Source of the DNA: an uncultured Lachnospiraceae bacterium
Lineage (GTDB): Bacteria > Bacillota > Clostridia > Lachnospirales > Lachnospiraceae
Assembly: GCA_947174985.1 (NCBI GenBank)
Contig: CAMWLB010000021.1
Location: forward strand, 1-18,468
DNA length: 18,468 nucleotides
Direction: 5' to 3'
In this document: one piece after another, positions 1 to 4,744 of the stretch
Numbering within the stretch: position 1 is the stretch's first letter
Layout: each line of letters starts with the position of its first letter
Translations under genes and position numbers: made by a program
Notes under the pieces: model-generated
Seen by the model: the letters and a program-made list of their open reading frames with translations, nothing else
What the model was told of the DNA's origin: nothing
Database searches by the model: none

Positions 1-35
1 AATCATTGGAACCCCTTATAGGCGGTTGTTCCTTT
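1..35 (-). ncRNA. Start of an antisense antitoxin RNA (partial, runs off left edge)
   Basis: This is the third copy of the antitoxin start region that is also present at 1505-1548 and, less similarly, at 2010-2052. It lies downstream of the minus-strand promoter at 42-70 and shares the GGAACAACCGCC and AAGGGGTT segments with the copy near 1520-1545. The terminator and the matching toxin gene would be left of the window. Confidence 0.5.
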
Positions 36-41
36 AAAGCA

Positions 42-70
42 AATATAATACAGTTTGTGGGCAAATACAA
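42..70 (-). promoter_or_regulatory. Sigma-A promoter of the left-edge antitoxin RNA
   Basis: On the minus strand, -35 TTGTAT (65-70) and -10 TATATT (42-47) are separated by exactly 17 nt. The whole block is repeated almost identically at 1555-1583 and 2059-2087, where it precedes antisense RNAs facing holin-like toxins. Confidence 0.7.
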
Positions 71-85
71 GGAATTTCAAAAGCA

Positions 86-442
86 TTATTTTTTAACAAA
101 CCTGTCTACAAACCGCCAAAATAGTTCTTTGTCGGAACTGCTTAAATGCCAGTAATCTAATATAGTTTGCCGTGCTTTAGGGTCTTTGACGCCGATTTCT
201 TCCATGACTGTTTGAAAATCATCATCAGAATCTGAGTTGCAGTACATTTCACCGTGACCGGTTCGGAGCCATTCCTCATTTACATTAAATTCCCTGCAAA
301 TTGATGTGATAATCGAATCCATAGGTATTTTATTGGTAGTTTCATAAGTAGTTACAGTATTTCGTTTGATGCCTAAGCGCTGAGCAAATGCTTCCTGTGT
401 TAAATCTGCGTTTTTTCTGATTTGTCGTATTCTAGTTTTCAC
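86..442 (-). CDS. XRE/cI-like transcriptional repressor of the element
   Basis: The protein has 118 residues from a GTG start at 442. That start was chosen because GGAGGTG (448-454) sits 6 nt upstream; the longer reading from an ATG at 532 would swallow both divergent promoters. Residues 4-60 form an XRE helix-turn-helix domain (LTQEAFAQRLGIKRNTVTTYE), followed by the FNVNEEWLRTG segment common in phage and ICE regulators of Firmicutes. The C-terminus is short and has no peptidase domain, so it is not a LexA/cI self-cleaving type. It is divergent from the 571-726 gene, and operator-like TGTC/GACA sequences overlap both promoters, which suggests autoregulation and control of the rightward genes. 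The exact signal it responds to cannot be seen. Confidence 0.88.
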   Translation of the reverse strand: MKTRIRQIRKNADLTQEAFAQRLGIKRNTVTTYETTNKIPMDSIITSICREFNVNEEWLRTGHGEMYCNSDSDDDFQTVMEEIGVKDPKARQTILDYWHLSSSDKELFWRFVDRFVKK

Positions 443-469
443 AATGACACCTCCAACTTGCATATTTAT

Positions 470-498
470 ATTATATTCACACAATGTCGATACGTCAA
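470..498 (-). promoter_or_regulatory. Promoter of the XRE repressor
   Basis: On the minus strand, -35 TTGACG (493-498) and -10 TATAAT (470-475) are spaced by 17 nt. A TGTC/GTCA-type half-site pair (485-497) overlaps the -35, a likely autoregulatory operator. Confidence 0.75.
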
Positions 499-508
499 CA
501 AAATTATA

Positions 509-537
509 TTGACATATGTCTATATATGACATATACT
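509..537 (+). promoter_or_regulatory. Rightward promoter with overlapping operator
   Basis: TTGACA (509-514) and TATACT (532-537) are separated by 17 nt, a near-consensus sigma-A promoter. An inverted repeat with arms ATATGTC (514-520) and GACATAT (528-534) around a 7-nt centre fills the spacer and the -10, so a bound repressor would block RNA polymerase. The regulator encoded at 86-442 is the obvious candidate. Confidence 0.8.
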
Positions 538-570
538 TGTCTAGTAATCAACATTAAGGGAGGTGAAGAA

Positions 571-726
571 ATGAAAAAAGTCACGCAAGAAGATAAGGAG
601 GATTTCAAGAAGATACATAATATATTCAACTCGATAGACGAGGAAACAAAAATTTATTTAGCGGGATATGTACATGGATTGCGGGACAGTAAAAATCTTA
701 CGCCGTACAGAAAGCCCGAAAAATAG
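571..726 (+). CDS. Small hypothetical protein, first gene of the rightward transcript
   Basis: The protein has 51 residues, with the start at 571 supported by AAGGGAGGTG (556-565). It is mostly charged and helical, with a conserved-looking core around residues 22-38 (DEETKIYLAGYVHGLRD) that resembles small proteins found beside cI-type repressors in clostridial mobile elements. No domain is recognised. Its position directly under the regulated divergent promoter suggests an early or regulatory role such as an antirepressor or excisionase, but nothing in the sequence proves this. A 42-bp hairpin repeat begins right after the stop codon. Confidence 0.75.
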   Translation: MKKVTQEDKEDFKKIHNIFNSIDEETKIYLAGYVHGLRDSKNLTPYRKPEK

Positions 727-768
727 AGGCTTGTGCTAAGCAGCCAAAGCAAACACAAGCCTTTCACC
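727..768 (+). repeat. 42-bp hairpin repeat, copy 1
   Basis: Identical over 42 bp to 1083-1124. The ends AGGCTTGTG (727-735) and CACAAGCCT (754-762) form a perfect 9-bp stem around an 18-nt loop. There is no T-run after the stem, so a simple terminator is unlikely. It lies between the stop of one small gene and the ribosome binding site of the next. Confidence 0.8.
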
Positions 769-796
769 GGAAGAAGCAAAGGAAGGAGACCAAAAG

Positions 797-1021
797 ATGC
801 ATAAAGCTCGCTGTATAAGCACTATTTTAAATGAAGTTCCCAAAGTAGGAACATCATTCAGGGGAGAAATAATTGTTAAAGTTAAAAAAATATCCTCCGG
901 TAGTGATTTTATGGCAGAATGTTACAAGATTGTGACAAAAGGAAAATATGGAAGAAGGAGGAAATTTTTTGTACATATTACTGCCGCGGCAACATCATTT
1001 CACTATGGGCACTTACATTAG
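797..1021 (+). CDS. Small hypothetical basic protein
   Basis: The protein has 74 residues, with the start at 797 preceded by GGAAGGAG (781-788, 8 nt away). It is lysine/arginine rich (KVKKISSG, KGKYGRRRKFF) with no recognised domain, and is unlike known families to my eye. It is probably cotranscribed with 571-726 and lies between the two copies of the 42-bp hairpin repeat. It could be a small DNA-binding or accessory protein of the element; function is unknown. The overlapping frame beginning at 948 runs through the second repeat and is less credible. Confidence 0.5.
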   Translation: MHKARCISTILNEVPKVGTSFRGEIIVKVKKISSGSDFMAECYKIVTKGKYGRRRKFFVHITAAATSFHYGHLH

Positions 1022-1082
1022 CAAAGACATCAGGTTATTAAACAAAGAGACAAACCTATGGAAGTTTTGTGAAGAAAATAAA

Positions 1083-1124
1083 AGGCTTGTGCTAAGCAGC
1101 CAAAGCAAACACAAGCCTTTCACC
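1083..1124 (+). repeat. 42-bp hairpin repeat, copy 2
   Basis: Exact copy of 727-768, with the same 9-bp stem. Similarity continues weakly for about 20 nt (a GAAGCA block and a purine-rich stretch), but here no gene follows. The gene-free stretch from 1022 to about 1344 otherwise holds only a weak hairpin (TGCTT/AAGCA followed by CTTTTT, 1186-1206) and the toxin promoter at 1256-1284. Confidence 0.8.
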
Positions 1125-1255
1125 AGATGAAGCATATGATAGGGGGTCATACACCTCTTGGATTGCTACGATAGTGGAATTCAAATGCTTTGTCAAGCAC
1201 TTTTTGAACCTTGTCAAATAAATATGCGGGATATGTTTTTCTGAATTATCGCAAG

Positions 1256-1284
1256 TTGTCAGAACTAAGAAAATGTGTTAGAAT
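1256..1284 (+). promoter_or_regulatory. Toxin 1 promoter
   Basis: TTGTCA (1256-1261), 17-nt spacer, TAGAAT (1279-1284), with a TGT extended -10 element just before it. Transcription would begin near 1291 and leave about 60 nt of leader before the toxin. Confidence 0.75.
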
Positions 1285-1320
1285 CGGCTCATGGAACAAT
1301 CGTGTTGCAGGGTGTGTTGA

Positions 1321-1341
1321 CCTCATTCTAAAGGAATGGGG
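1321..1341 (+). promoter_or_regulatory. Hairpin hiding the toxin 1 ribosome binding site
   Basis: CCTCATTC (1321-1328) can pair over 8 bp, with one G-U, with GAATGGGG (1334-1341), closing a 5-nt loop. The right arm contains most of the GGGGGTG ribosome binding site, so translation of the toxin should be restrained, as is known for many type I toxin mRNAs. Confidence 0.6.
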
Positions 1342-1350
1342 GTGATGCCT

Positions 1351-1452
1351 ATGAAAAATCAGAATAATGAAAATTTTGATTTTAAGGATTTAATGACCTT
1401 TGGTCTTTTCCTTTTGGCGTTACTTACATTCGTTTTTACGTTTTGTAAGTAA
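1351..1452 (+). CDS. Holin-like type I toxin peptide 1
   Basis: The peptide has 33 residues: a polar start (KNQNNENFDFKD) followed by a single strongly hydrophobic helix (LMTFGLFLLALLTFVFTF) and a short CK tail. This is the form of the putative holin-like toxin family, relatives of TxpA/BsrG membrane peptides of type I toxin-antitoxin systems. GGGGGTG (1338-1344) is well spaced for the ATG at 1351. An in-frame ATG at 1345 would add two residues (MP) but sits too close to the ribosome binding site. The gene has its own promoter, a ribosome-site hairpin in the leader, and ends in a bidirectional terminator shared with an antisense RNA on the other strand. Expected action is membrane damage when the antitoxin RNA is lost. 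Confidence 0.8.
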   Translation: MKNQNNENFDFKDLMTFGLFLLALLTFVFTFCK

Positions 1453-1463
1453 CCGCTACATAG

Positions 1464-1504
1464 CAAAACCACCCTGATACTTTGGAGAGTAAGGGTGGTT
1501 TTGT
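1464..1504. terminator. Bidirectional terminator of toxin 1 and its antitoxin
   Basis: A perfect 12-bp stem, CAAAACCACCCT (1464-1475) with AGGGTGGTTTTG (1492-1503), has a T-run in both directions. It ends the toxin mRNA on the plus strand and the antisense RNA on the minus strand, so the two RNAs overlap here. Confidence 0.85.
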
Positions 1505-1548
1505 AAATTAACCTTATTGGTCAACCCCTTGTGGGCGGTTGTTCCTTT
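1464..1548 (-). ncRNA. Antisense antitoxin RNA for toxin 1 (RatA-like arrangement)
   Basis: About 85 nt, predicted from the promoter at 1555-1583 to the terminator at 1464-1504. Near its 5' end CAACC and GGTTG can pair into a hairpin with ACAAGGGG in the loop. The 3' part is complementary to the 3' end of the toxin 1 mRNA. Established type I systems such as txpA/ratA use a 3'-overlapping antisense RNA in the same way; its action here is inferred. Confidence 0.65.
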
Positions 1549-1554
1549 AAAGCA

Positions 1555-1583
1555 AATATAGCACAGTTTGCGGGCAAATACAA
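1555..1583 (-). promoter_or_regulatory. Antitoxin 1 promoter
   Basis: On the minus strand, TTGTAT (1578-1583), 17-nt spacer, TATATT (1555-1560) with a TGC extended -10. It is stronger-looking than the toxin promoter and nearly identical to 42-70 and 2059-2087. Confidence 0.75.
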
Positions 1584-1599
1584 GGGTTTTACTGTAATA

Positions 1600-1642
1600 T
1601 GGCGGCAAAAATCTGTCTCCGGCTTGGTGTGTTTCGTAAGTA
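1600..1642 (+). pseudogene. Likely remnant of a lost toxin gene
   Basis: The last codons (TTT CGT AAG TAA, stop near 1642) match the end of toxin 1 (TTT TGT AAG TAA), and the following CTTACATAACAAAACCACCC matches the sequence after toxin 1. The hydrophobic core, start region and promoter are gone; the open frame reads only 14 residues from an ATG near 1600. I read this as a module whose toxin was deleted while its antitoxin survived. Confidence 0.4.
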
Positions 1643-1653
1643 AGCTTACATAA

Positions 1654-1694
1654 CAAAACCACCCTTGTACTTTGACCAGTTCAGGGCGGCTTTG
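1654..1694. terminator. Terminator of the orphan antitoxin
   Basis: CAAAACCACCCT (1654-1665) pairs imperfectly with AGGGCGGCTTTG (1683-1694). It is the degenerate counterpart of 1464-1504; on the minus strand it is followed by TTTTG. Confidence 0.6.
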
Positions 1695-1743
1695 CTACCT
1701 CAACATTTGGGTCACCCCCTTGTGGGTGATTGTTCCCCATTCC
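1654..1743 (-). ncRNA. Orphan antisense antitoxin RNA without an intact toxin
   Basis: This is a diverged copy of the antitoxin at 1464-1548, about 90 nt long. Its 5' hairpin is kept with different bases (TCACCC with GGGTGA instead of CAACC with GGTTG, same ACAAGGGG-type loop), which argues for a selected RNA structure. It has its own promoter at 1750-1778, but only a remnant of a toxin faces it. Confidence 0.5.
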
Positions 1744-1749
1744 GGTTAC

Positions 1750-1778
1750 ATTGTAGCATAGGTGCTGTGGTTATGCAA
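1750..1778 (-). promoter_or_regulatory. Promoter of the orphan antitoxin
   Basis: On the minus strand, TTGCAT (1773-1778), 17-nt spacer, TACAAT (1750-1755) with a TGC extended -10. The bases differ from the other antitoxin promoters but spacing and elements are the same. Confidence 0.6.
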
Positions 1779-1804
1779 GTGAGTTGGAAATAGAGATTTT
1801 CTGA

Positions 1805-1833
1805 TTGCAAGAGCGGTAAGAAACTGATATATT
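1805..1833 (+). promoter_or_regulatory. Toxin 2 promoter
   Basis: TTGCAA (1805-1810), 17-nt spacer, TATATT (1828-1833) preceded by TGA as extended -10. This is the same design as the toxin 1 promoter, with a shorter leader of about 38 nt. Confidence 0.7.
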
Positions 1834-1852
1834 CATGACGTGGGAACGGTTG

Positions 1853-1868
1853 CCCCTTGAGAAAGGGG
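1853..1868 (+). promoter_or_regulatory. Hairpin hiding the toxin 2 ribosome binding site
   Basis: CCCCTT (1853-1858) pairs with AAGGGG (1863-1868) across a GAGA tetraloop. The right arm is the GGGGG ribosome binding site, so this copies the toxin 1 leader design with different sequence. Confidence 0.6.
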
Positions 1869-1877
1869 GAGATGCCT

Positions 1878-1976
1878 ATGCAGTATGTTACATATGATAG
1901 CCTGATACAGTTTGGGCTGTTTATATTGGCATTGATAGGTCTTGTTTACAAGATAAGTCATAAAGACAAAAAATAA
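1878..1976 (+). CDS. Holin-like type I toxin peptide 2
   Basis: The peptide has 32 residues: a short polar start (MQYVTYDS), one hydrophobic helix (LIQFGLFILALIGLVYKI) and a basic tail (SHKDKK). It is a clear member of the putative holin-like toxin family and closer to typical members (VTYxxLIQFGLFIxAL) than toxin 1. The ribosome site GGGGGAG (1865-1871) fits the ATG at 1878; an ATG at 1872 would add MP, exactly as in toxin 1. It has its own promoter, leader hairpin, shared bidirectional terminator and opposing antisense RNA. Expected to act on the cell's own membrane as part of an addiction module that keeps the element. Confidence 0.85.
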   Translation: MQYVTYDSLIQFGLFILALIGLVYKISHKDKK

Positions 1977-2010
1977 CCGCCCCTGACTGGTAATCACGGC
2001 GGTTATTTTT
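1970..2010. terminator. Bidirectional terminator of toxin 2 and its antitoxin
   Basis: A perfect 12-bp stem, AAAATAACCGCC (1970-1981) with GGCGGTTATTTT (1998-2009), is followed by T-runs on both strands. It begins inside the last codons of the toxin. Confidence 0.85.
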
Positions 2011-2052
2011 ACCAACTATCAGCAAGGGGTACAACCTAGTACCACTTCCAAT
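1970..2052 (-). ncRNA. Antisense antitoxin RNA for toxin 2
   Basis: About 83 nt, predicted from the promoter at 2059-2087 to the terminator at 1970-2010. The 5' part can fold as GGTAC...GTACC. Its 3' part is antisense to the end of the toxin 2 coding region and terminator. Confidence 0.65.
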
Positions 2053-2058
2053 AAAGCA

Positions 2059-2087
2059 AATATAACACAGTTTGCGGGCAAATACAA
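2059..2087 (-). promoter_or_regulatory. Antitoxin 2 promoter
   Basis: On the minus strand, TTGTAT (2082-2087), 17-nt spacer, TATATT (2059-2064). The block of about 38 bp around it is nearly identical to 37-75 and 1548-1588. Confidence 0.75.
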
Positions 2088-2126
2088 GGGATTTACTGAA
2101 AAAGTGCCAGTATAATCATGATTAAG

Positions 2127-2156
2127 AAGGACATATCGGAAGGTATGTCTTTTTTG
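2127..2156 (+). terminator. Terminator-like hairpin in the leader of the 2194 gene
   Basis: AAGGACATA (2127-2135) pairs with TATGTCTTT (2144-2152), one G-U, followed by a T-run (2150-2155). A TATAAT (2111-2116) lies just before it without a clear -35. It could end transcription from the left or act as an attenuator before 2194. Confidence 0.55.
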
Positions 2157-2193
2157 TTGGCTTGAAATAGAAAGTAAGCAGAGGAGGTTTTGA

Positions 2194-2355
2194 ATGATGA
2201 GTAAGAGCTGTAATACGTGTGCATGTTTATCCTGTATGAATTTGGGCTGTAGGAAGTCTTCTTGCAGCATGGTTCCTGATAGCGATTGTCATACTGTCGG
2301 CTGTCCGGACTTTGAAGCAGATGTAGAGGATTGGGAGGAAGATTTATATGAGTAA
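2194..2355 (+). CDS. Cysteine-rich small protein
   Basis: The protein has 53 residues and starts at 2194 or at the adjacent ATG at 2197, under GAGGAGG (2181-2187). Nine of its residues are cysteine, eight in the first 32 positions (CNTCACLSC, GCRKSSC, DCHTVGC), followed by an acidic tail (EADVEDWEEDLYE). This spacing suggests binding of zinc or an iron-sulfur cluster, but I recognise no family. It overlaps the start of the next gene by 8 nt, so translation is probably coupled. It is the first of four small cysteine-pair proteins in this part of the element. Confidence 0.65.
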   Translation: MMSKSCNTCACLSCMNLGCRKSSCSMVPDSDCHTVGCPDFEADVEDWEEDLYE

Positions 2356-2590
2356 GTTCGGTGGTATGGTATGCCCCGCGTGTGGTGCGGAGCTGGAACT
2401 GCGGATTTGGTATGACGGCGGCGATTGGGAGTCAACTGCCGGAGAAGGGAGCGGGTTTGATTATAGCGTAAATCTGGAATGTACCTGTTGTCCAAGAACC
2501 TATCCCATTGGCAGGGTAAAACGTGAAAAAGATTTTTGTGAAAATGCAGACAGTACCGGAGTATATAGAAGATTGTCTAAAATGCAGTAG
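2348..2590 (+). CDS. Small zinc-ribbon-like protein
   Basis: The protein has 80 residues, starts at 2348 inside the end of the preceding gene, and has GGGAGG (2333-2338) 9 nt upstream. CPAC at residues 9-12 and CTCC near 45-48 form the two knuckles of a likely zinc ribbon, separated by a strand-rich acidic segment (LELRIWYDGGDWES, VNLECTCC). No named family is recognised. Short zinc-ribbon proteins of this kind are common in phages and ICEs, where they bind nucleic acid or partner proteins; the role here is unknown. Confidence 0.7.
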   Translation: MSKFGGMVCPACGAELELRIWYDGGDWESTAGEGSGFDYSVNLECTCCPRTYPIGRVKREKDFCENADSTGVYRRLSKMQ

Positions 2591-2603
2591 GAGGAAGAGT
2601 TAT

Positions 2604-3206
2604 ATGGGTAATGTAAGAATGGGACATGAAGGCTATCGCGCAAGATATGAGAAACAAAAAGAAAAAAGTGGATATTATGATGTAAATATGGAATACCAAC
2701 AAGAAGCTGATGTTCAATCTGGTGCATGGGTATTGATTACAAGACAAATTCCGGTTGCGGAAGAGTGCAAGCCTCATCTGTTCGGAATATATTGGGGAAT
2801 TCCAAAACAGGACAGCTACGATAGGCAGGTTTGTGTAATACATACAACCGAGGATGTAACACTGCTCAATCACGAGTTTTCAGTTGTGGATGATGAGAGT
2901 TTAAAAATATACCGTGAGGAGGGGTGGGAGCTCCACGAAACAGGGGCGAAAGTACAAAGTGGAATGAACATGGAGCTGATTGAAAAGGGCAGGGCATTGA
3001 GCGAGGAGGAGCGAGAGGTTATATGGGCGTTCCAGCTTGATGGTTTATCTGAAGAACAGGCGTGTGAGGAATACTTTTTAACAAAGCATACAGATTACAA
3101 CAATTTTTCAATTTGTTACATACCACGGGAAGAAGTTTTTAAACAATGCGTTGCAGTGTTCGGAATGAGATATCAAGGTGTGGAATGGGGAAGAAAAACA
3201 GAATGA
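2604..3206 (+). CDS. Hypothetical protein of 200 residues
   Basis: I place the start at 2604, where TAGGAGGAAG (2588-2597) gives a good ribosome site right after the upstream stop codon. The open frame itself extends back to a GTG at 2523 that lacks such a site. The protein is soluble, without signal peptide or membrane helix. The first 100 residues look strand-rich (WVLITRQIPV, HLFGIYWGIP, QVCVIHTTEDVTLLN); a helical stretch around 130-160 (MELIEKGRALSEEEREVIWAFQ) precedes an ending rich in aromatics. I do not recognise a family. It overlaps the next start by 4 nt (ATGA). Confidence 0.7.
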   Translation: MGNVRMGHEGYRARYEKQKEKSGYYDVNMEYQQEADVQSGAWVLITRQIPVAEECKPHLFGIYWGIPKQDSYDRQVCVIHTTEDVTLLNHEFSVVDDESLKIYREEGWELHETGAKVQSGMNMELIEKGRALSEEEREVIWAFQLDGLSEEQACEEYFLTKHTDYNNFSICYIPREEVFKQCVAVFGMRYQGVEWGRKTE

Positions 3207-3451
3207 AAAAAATAATATGTAAAGATGGTGTTTATCGCTGTCCTGTATGTAAGAGTAAAAAAGTGGTAGAAGTTTGCAAATGTGTAGTAGTTAAATACTT
3301 TAATCTTAATACTAAAAAAGCGGTAAACCCTGTTACGGGCAACGTACATATGAGTAACCGTGATAAAGCTTTTTTCTATGATAAGGCGAAAAGGTTATTT
3401 GTTCATTATTTTGAATGTTACAACTGTCATTGGATTGATGCGGAAGATTAA
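3203..3451 (+). CDS. Zinc-ribbon-like small protein
   Basis: The protein has 82 residues from the ATG at 3203, which overlaps the previous stop codon as ATGA. An in-frame ATG at 3185, with AAGGTG just before it, would add six residues and is equally possible. CPVC (residues 12-15) and CYNC near the C-terminus form two CxxC knuckles separated by about 60 basic residues, the form of a zinc ribbon or treble-clef domain. Function is not recognisable. The low GC and small size match its neighbours in the element. Confidence 0.65.
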   Translation: MKKIICKDGVYRCPVCKSKKVVEVCKCVVVKYFNLNTKKAVNPVTGNVHMSNRDKAFFYDKAKRLFVHYFECYNCHWIDAED

Positions 3452-3468
3452 CGGAAAGGAGAAGAAAA

Positions 3469-3948
3469 ATGGACTGCTTAAAATTATTAAATGATTTGCT
3501 GATTATGGCAAAGACAGGAGAAATCAAATTGGAAGAGGATGCGAGAGACGTGGAAGCAATGCTGCGCATGATCCGGAACACAGTGAAGGATGCTCTTTAT
3601 GAAAGGATAGTACTGGATGTCACAGACATGGAGACAGAATACTATGCGCCGGAATATGCATCGTGGAAAGAATACTTATCCGATTGTGATGGTAATGGGG
3701 ATTATGAGGATGTGCTTTTTGAATCGTTTGAGGAGAAAGAGCTGGAGGCGTTGTGGCAGAATAGCCATATTGCAGAGGATATGCCGGAAAACAAAATCAA
3801 GGAGGAAATGATGCAGCAGATAGGGCAGCTCAAAATGATATCCCTTGTGAGTAAGACCGCAAGCCCTGTTAAATCACCAAAGGCGCGCAGCTTAGAGGAA
3901 AGCTTGAAAGCACGGATAAGAGGGCTTTATAACATGCTCTACGAATAA
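3469..3948 (+). CDS. Hypothetical acidic helical protein
   Basis: The protein has 159 residues, with the start at 3469 supported by AAAGGAG 8 nt upstream. It is mostly helical and acidic (FESFEEKELEALW, ENKIKEEMMQQIGQL) with a more basic, proline-containing C-terminus (SPVKSPKARSLEESLKARIRGL). No cysteine pairs, membrane helices or known motifs are seen. It is the fourth gene in the rightward small-protein run and ends one base before the next possible start codon at 3949. No function can be assigned. Confidence 0.7.
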   Translation: MDCLKLLNDLLIMAKTGEIKLEEDARDVEAMLRMIRNTVKDALYERIVLDVTDMETEYYAPEYASWKEYLSDCDGNGDYEDVLFESFEEKELEALWQNSHIAEDMPENKIKEEMMQQIGQLKMISLVSKTASPVKSPKARSLEESLKARIRGLYNMLYE

Positions 3949-3960
3949 ATGGAGGTAACT

Positions 3961-4239
3961 ATGGAGGACAGATACGGCGGCGTGAGCAAAAGTTACATAT
4001 GTCCGGTATGCCGGAACCGGTTCCAGATACCCTTTCAGACAAAAGGCGGAGGAAGGATACAGTGGGTATTCAAGCGCAAGAAAAAGGGAAAAACCATTTA
4101 TTATTGCACATACCATTGCTTTAAAGATTCAGAAGTACTTTTGGAGGGAGGTGCAGGCGATGATGGCAGCAACACACAGGCTGGGCGGCATAGCAGCCGG
4201 AACAGCGTTAGCGGTAGTGTTGAAAGCGGATGCAGGTGA
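3961..4239 (+). CDS. Small zinc-binding protein with CPVC/CTYHC knuckles
   Basis: The protein has 92 residues. The start at 3961 is preferred over the ATG at 3949 because GGAGG (3951-3955) lies inside the longer frame, 5 nt before 3961. CPVC (residues 14-17) and CTYHC (48-52) form the two halves of a likely zinc knuckle around a basic segment (KRKKKGK), which suggests nucleic-acid binding. The tail (GGAGDDGSNTQAGRHSSRNS) looks disordered and overlaps the next gene by about 80 nt in a different frame, so the true protein may owe its tail to the overlap. No family is recognised. Confidence 0.6.
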   Translation: MEDRYGGVSKSYICPVCRNRFQIPFQTKGGGRIQWVFKRKKKGKTIYYCTYHCFKDSEVLLEGGAGDDGSNTQAGRHSSRNSVSGSVESGCR

Positions 4240-4744
4240 AACCGGCATGTTGCTTGCCGGAGCGGTTTTGGGCAGCCTGCTTCCGGATATTGATAACCGA
4301 AACAGCACCATTAGTTATAAAATCCCACTGGTTAGTCTTTTGGTGACAGCCGGACAAGCTGTCATCAGGGGAATCAGTTGTCTGTTTCCGCGAAAGCAGA
4401 AAAATTACATAAGAAGCTTGATTGGGCACAGGGGGATTACTCATTCCCTGCTTGCGGCGGTATTGCTGCCCCTGCCCGTATCTGTAGCATGTATGGCGGC
4501 AGGTTTTTCGCGGATAGGTTTGTATGTGGCAGTGGGGCTTTTAGGCGGTATGCTGAGCCATCTGTTTTTTGACATGCTGGCAGGCGGCGCGCCGTTGTTT
4601 ATGCCCTTTACGACAAAAAGGGTTGTGCTGGCGAAAATTAAGACTGGCGGATTGGTAGAATGGTTGTTTAGGCTGCTTTTAGTGGCAATATTTGTTTATT
4701 TTGGAATGGAGGTAATACCATGGGAAAGATTATTGCATGTGTAA
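4160..4744 (+). CDS. YdjM-like membrane-bound metal-dependent hydrolase (LexA-binding family)
   Basis: The protein has 194 residues, starting at 4160 (or the adjacent ATG at 4163) behind GGGAGGTG (4146-4152). Motifs match the YdjM/DUF457 family of inner-membrane putative metal hydrolases: THRLGG near the N-terminus, GSLLPDID (38-45), HRGITHS (90-96) and GMLSHLFFDML (130-140). The conserved His and Asp residues are the presumed metal ligands. Three to four hydrophobic segments are visible around 8-40, 97-113, 118-140 and 163-183. The substrate is not established for the family. In this element it is translationally linked to parA (25-nt overlap), an arrangement suggesting a role in maintenance of the element or membrane anchoring, which is inference only. 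Confidence 0.82.
   Translation: MMAATHRLGGIAAGTALAVVLKADAGETGMLLAGAVLGSLLPDIDNRNSTISYKIPLVSLLVTAGQAVIRGISCLFPRKQKNYIRSLIGHRGITHSLLAAVLLPLPVSVACMAAGFSRIGLYVAVGLLGGMLSHLFFDMLAGGAPLFMPFTTKRVVLAKIKTGGLVEWLFRLLLVAIFVYFGMEVIPWERLLHV

Noticed and set aside
948..1130. 60-residue open frame overlapping the 797-1021 gene
   Set aside because: It runs through the whole 42-bp repeat in a frame also open in the other copy, and has a poorer context than the 797 start.
2523..2603. N-terminal extension of the 200-residue protein
   Set aside because: The GTG at 2523 lacks a ribosome site and the segment overlaps the previous gene; the start at 2604 has a strong one.
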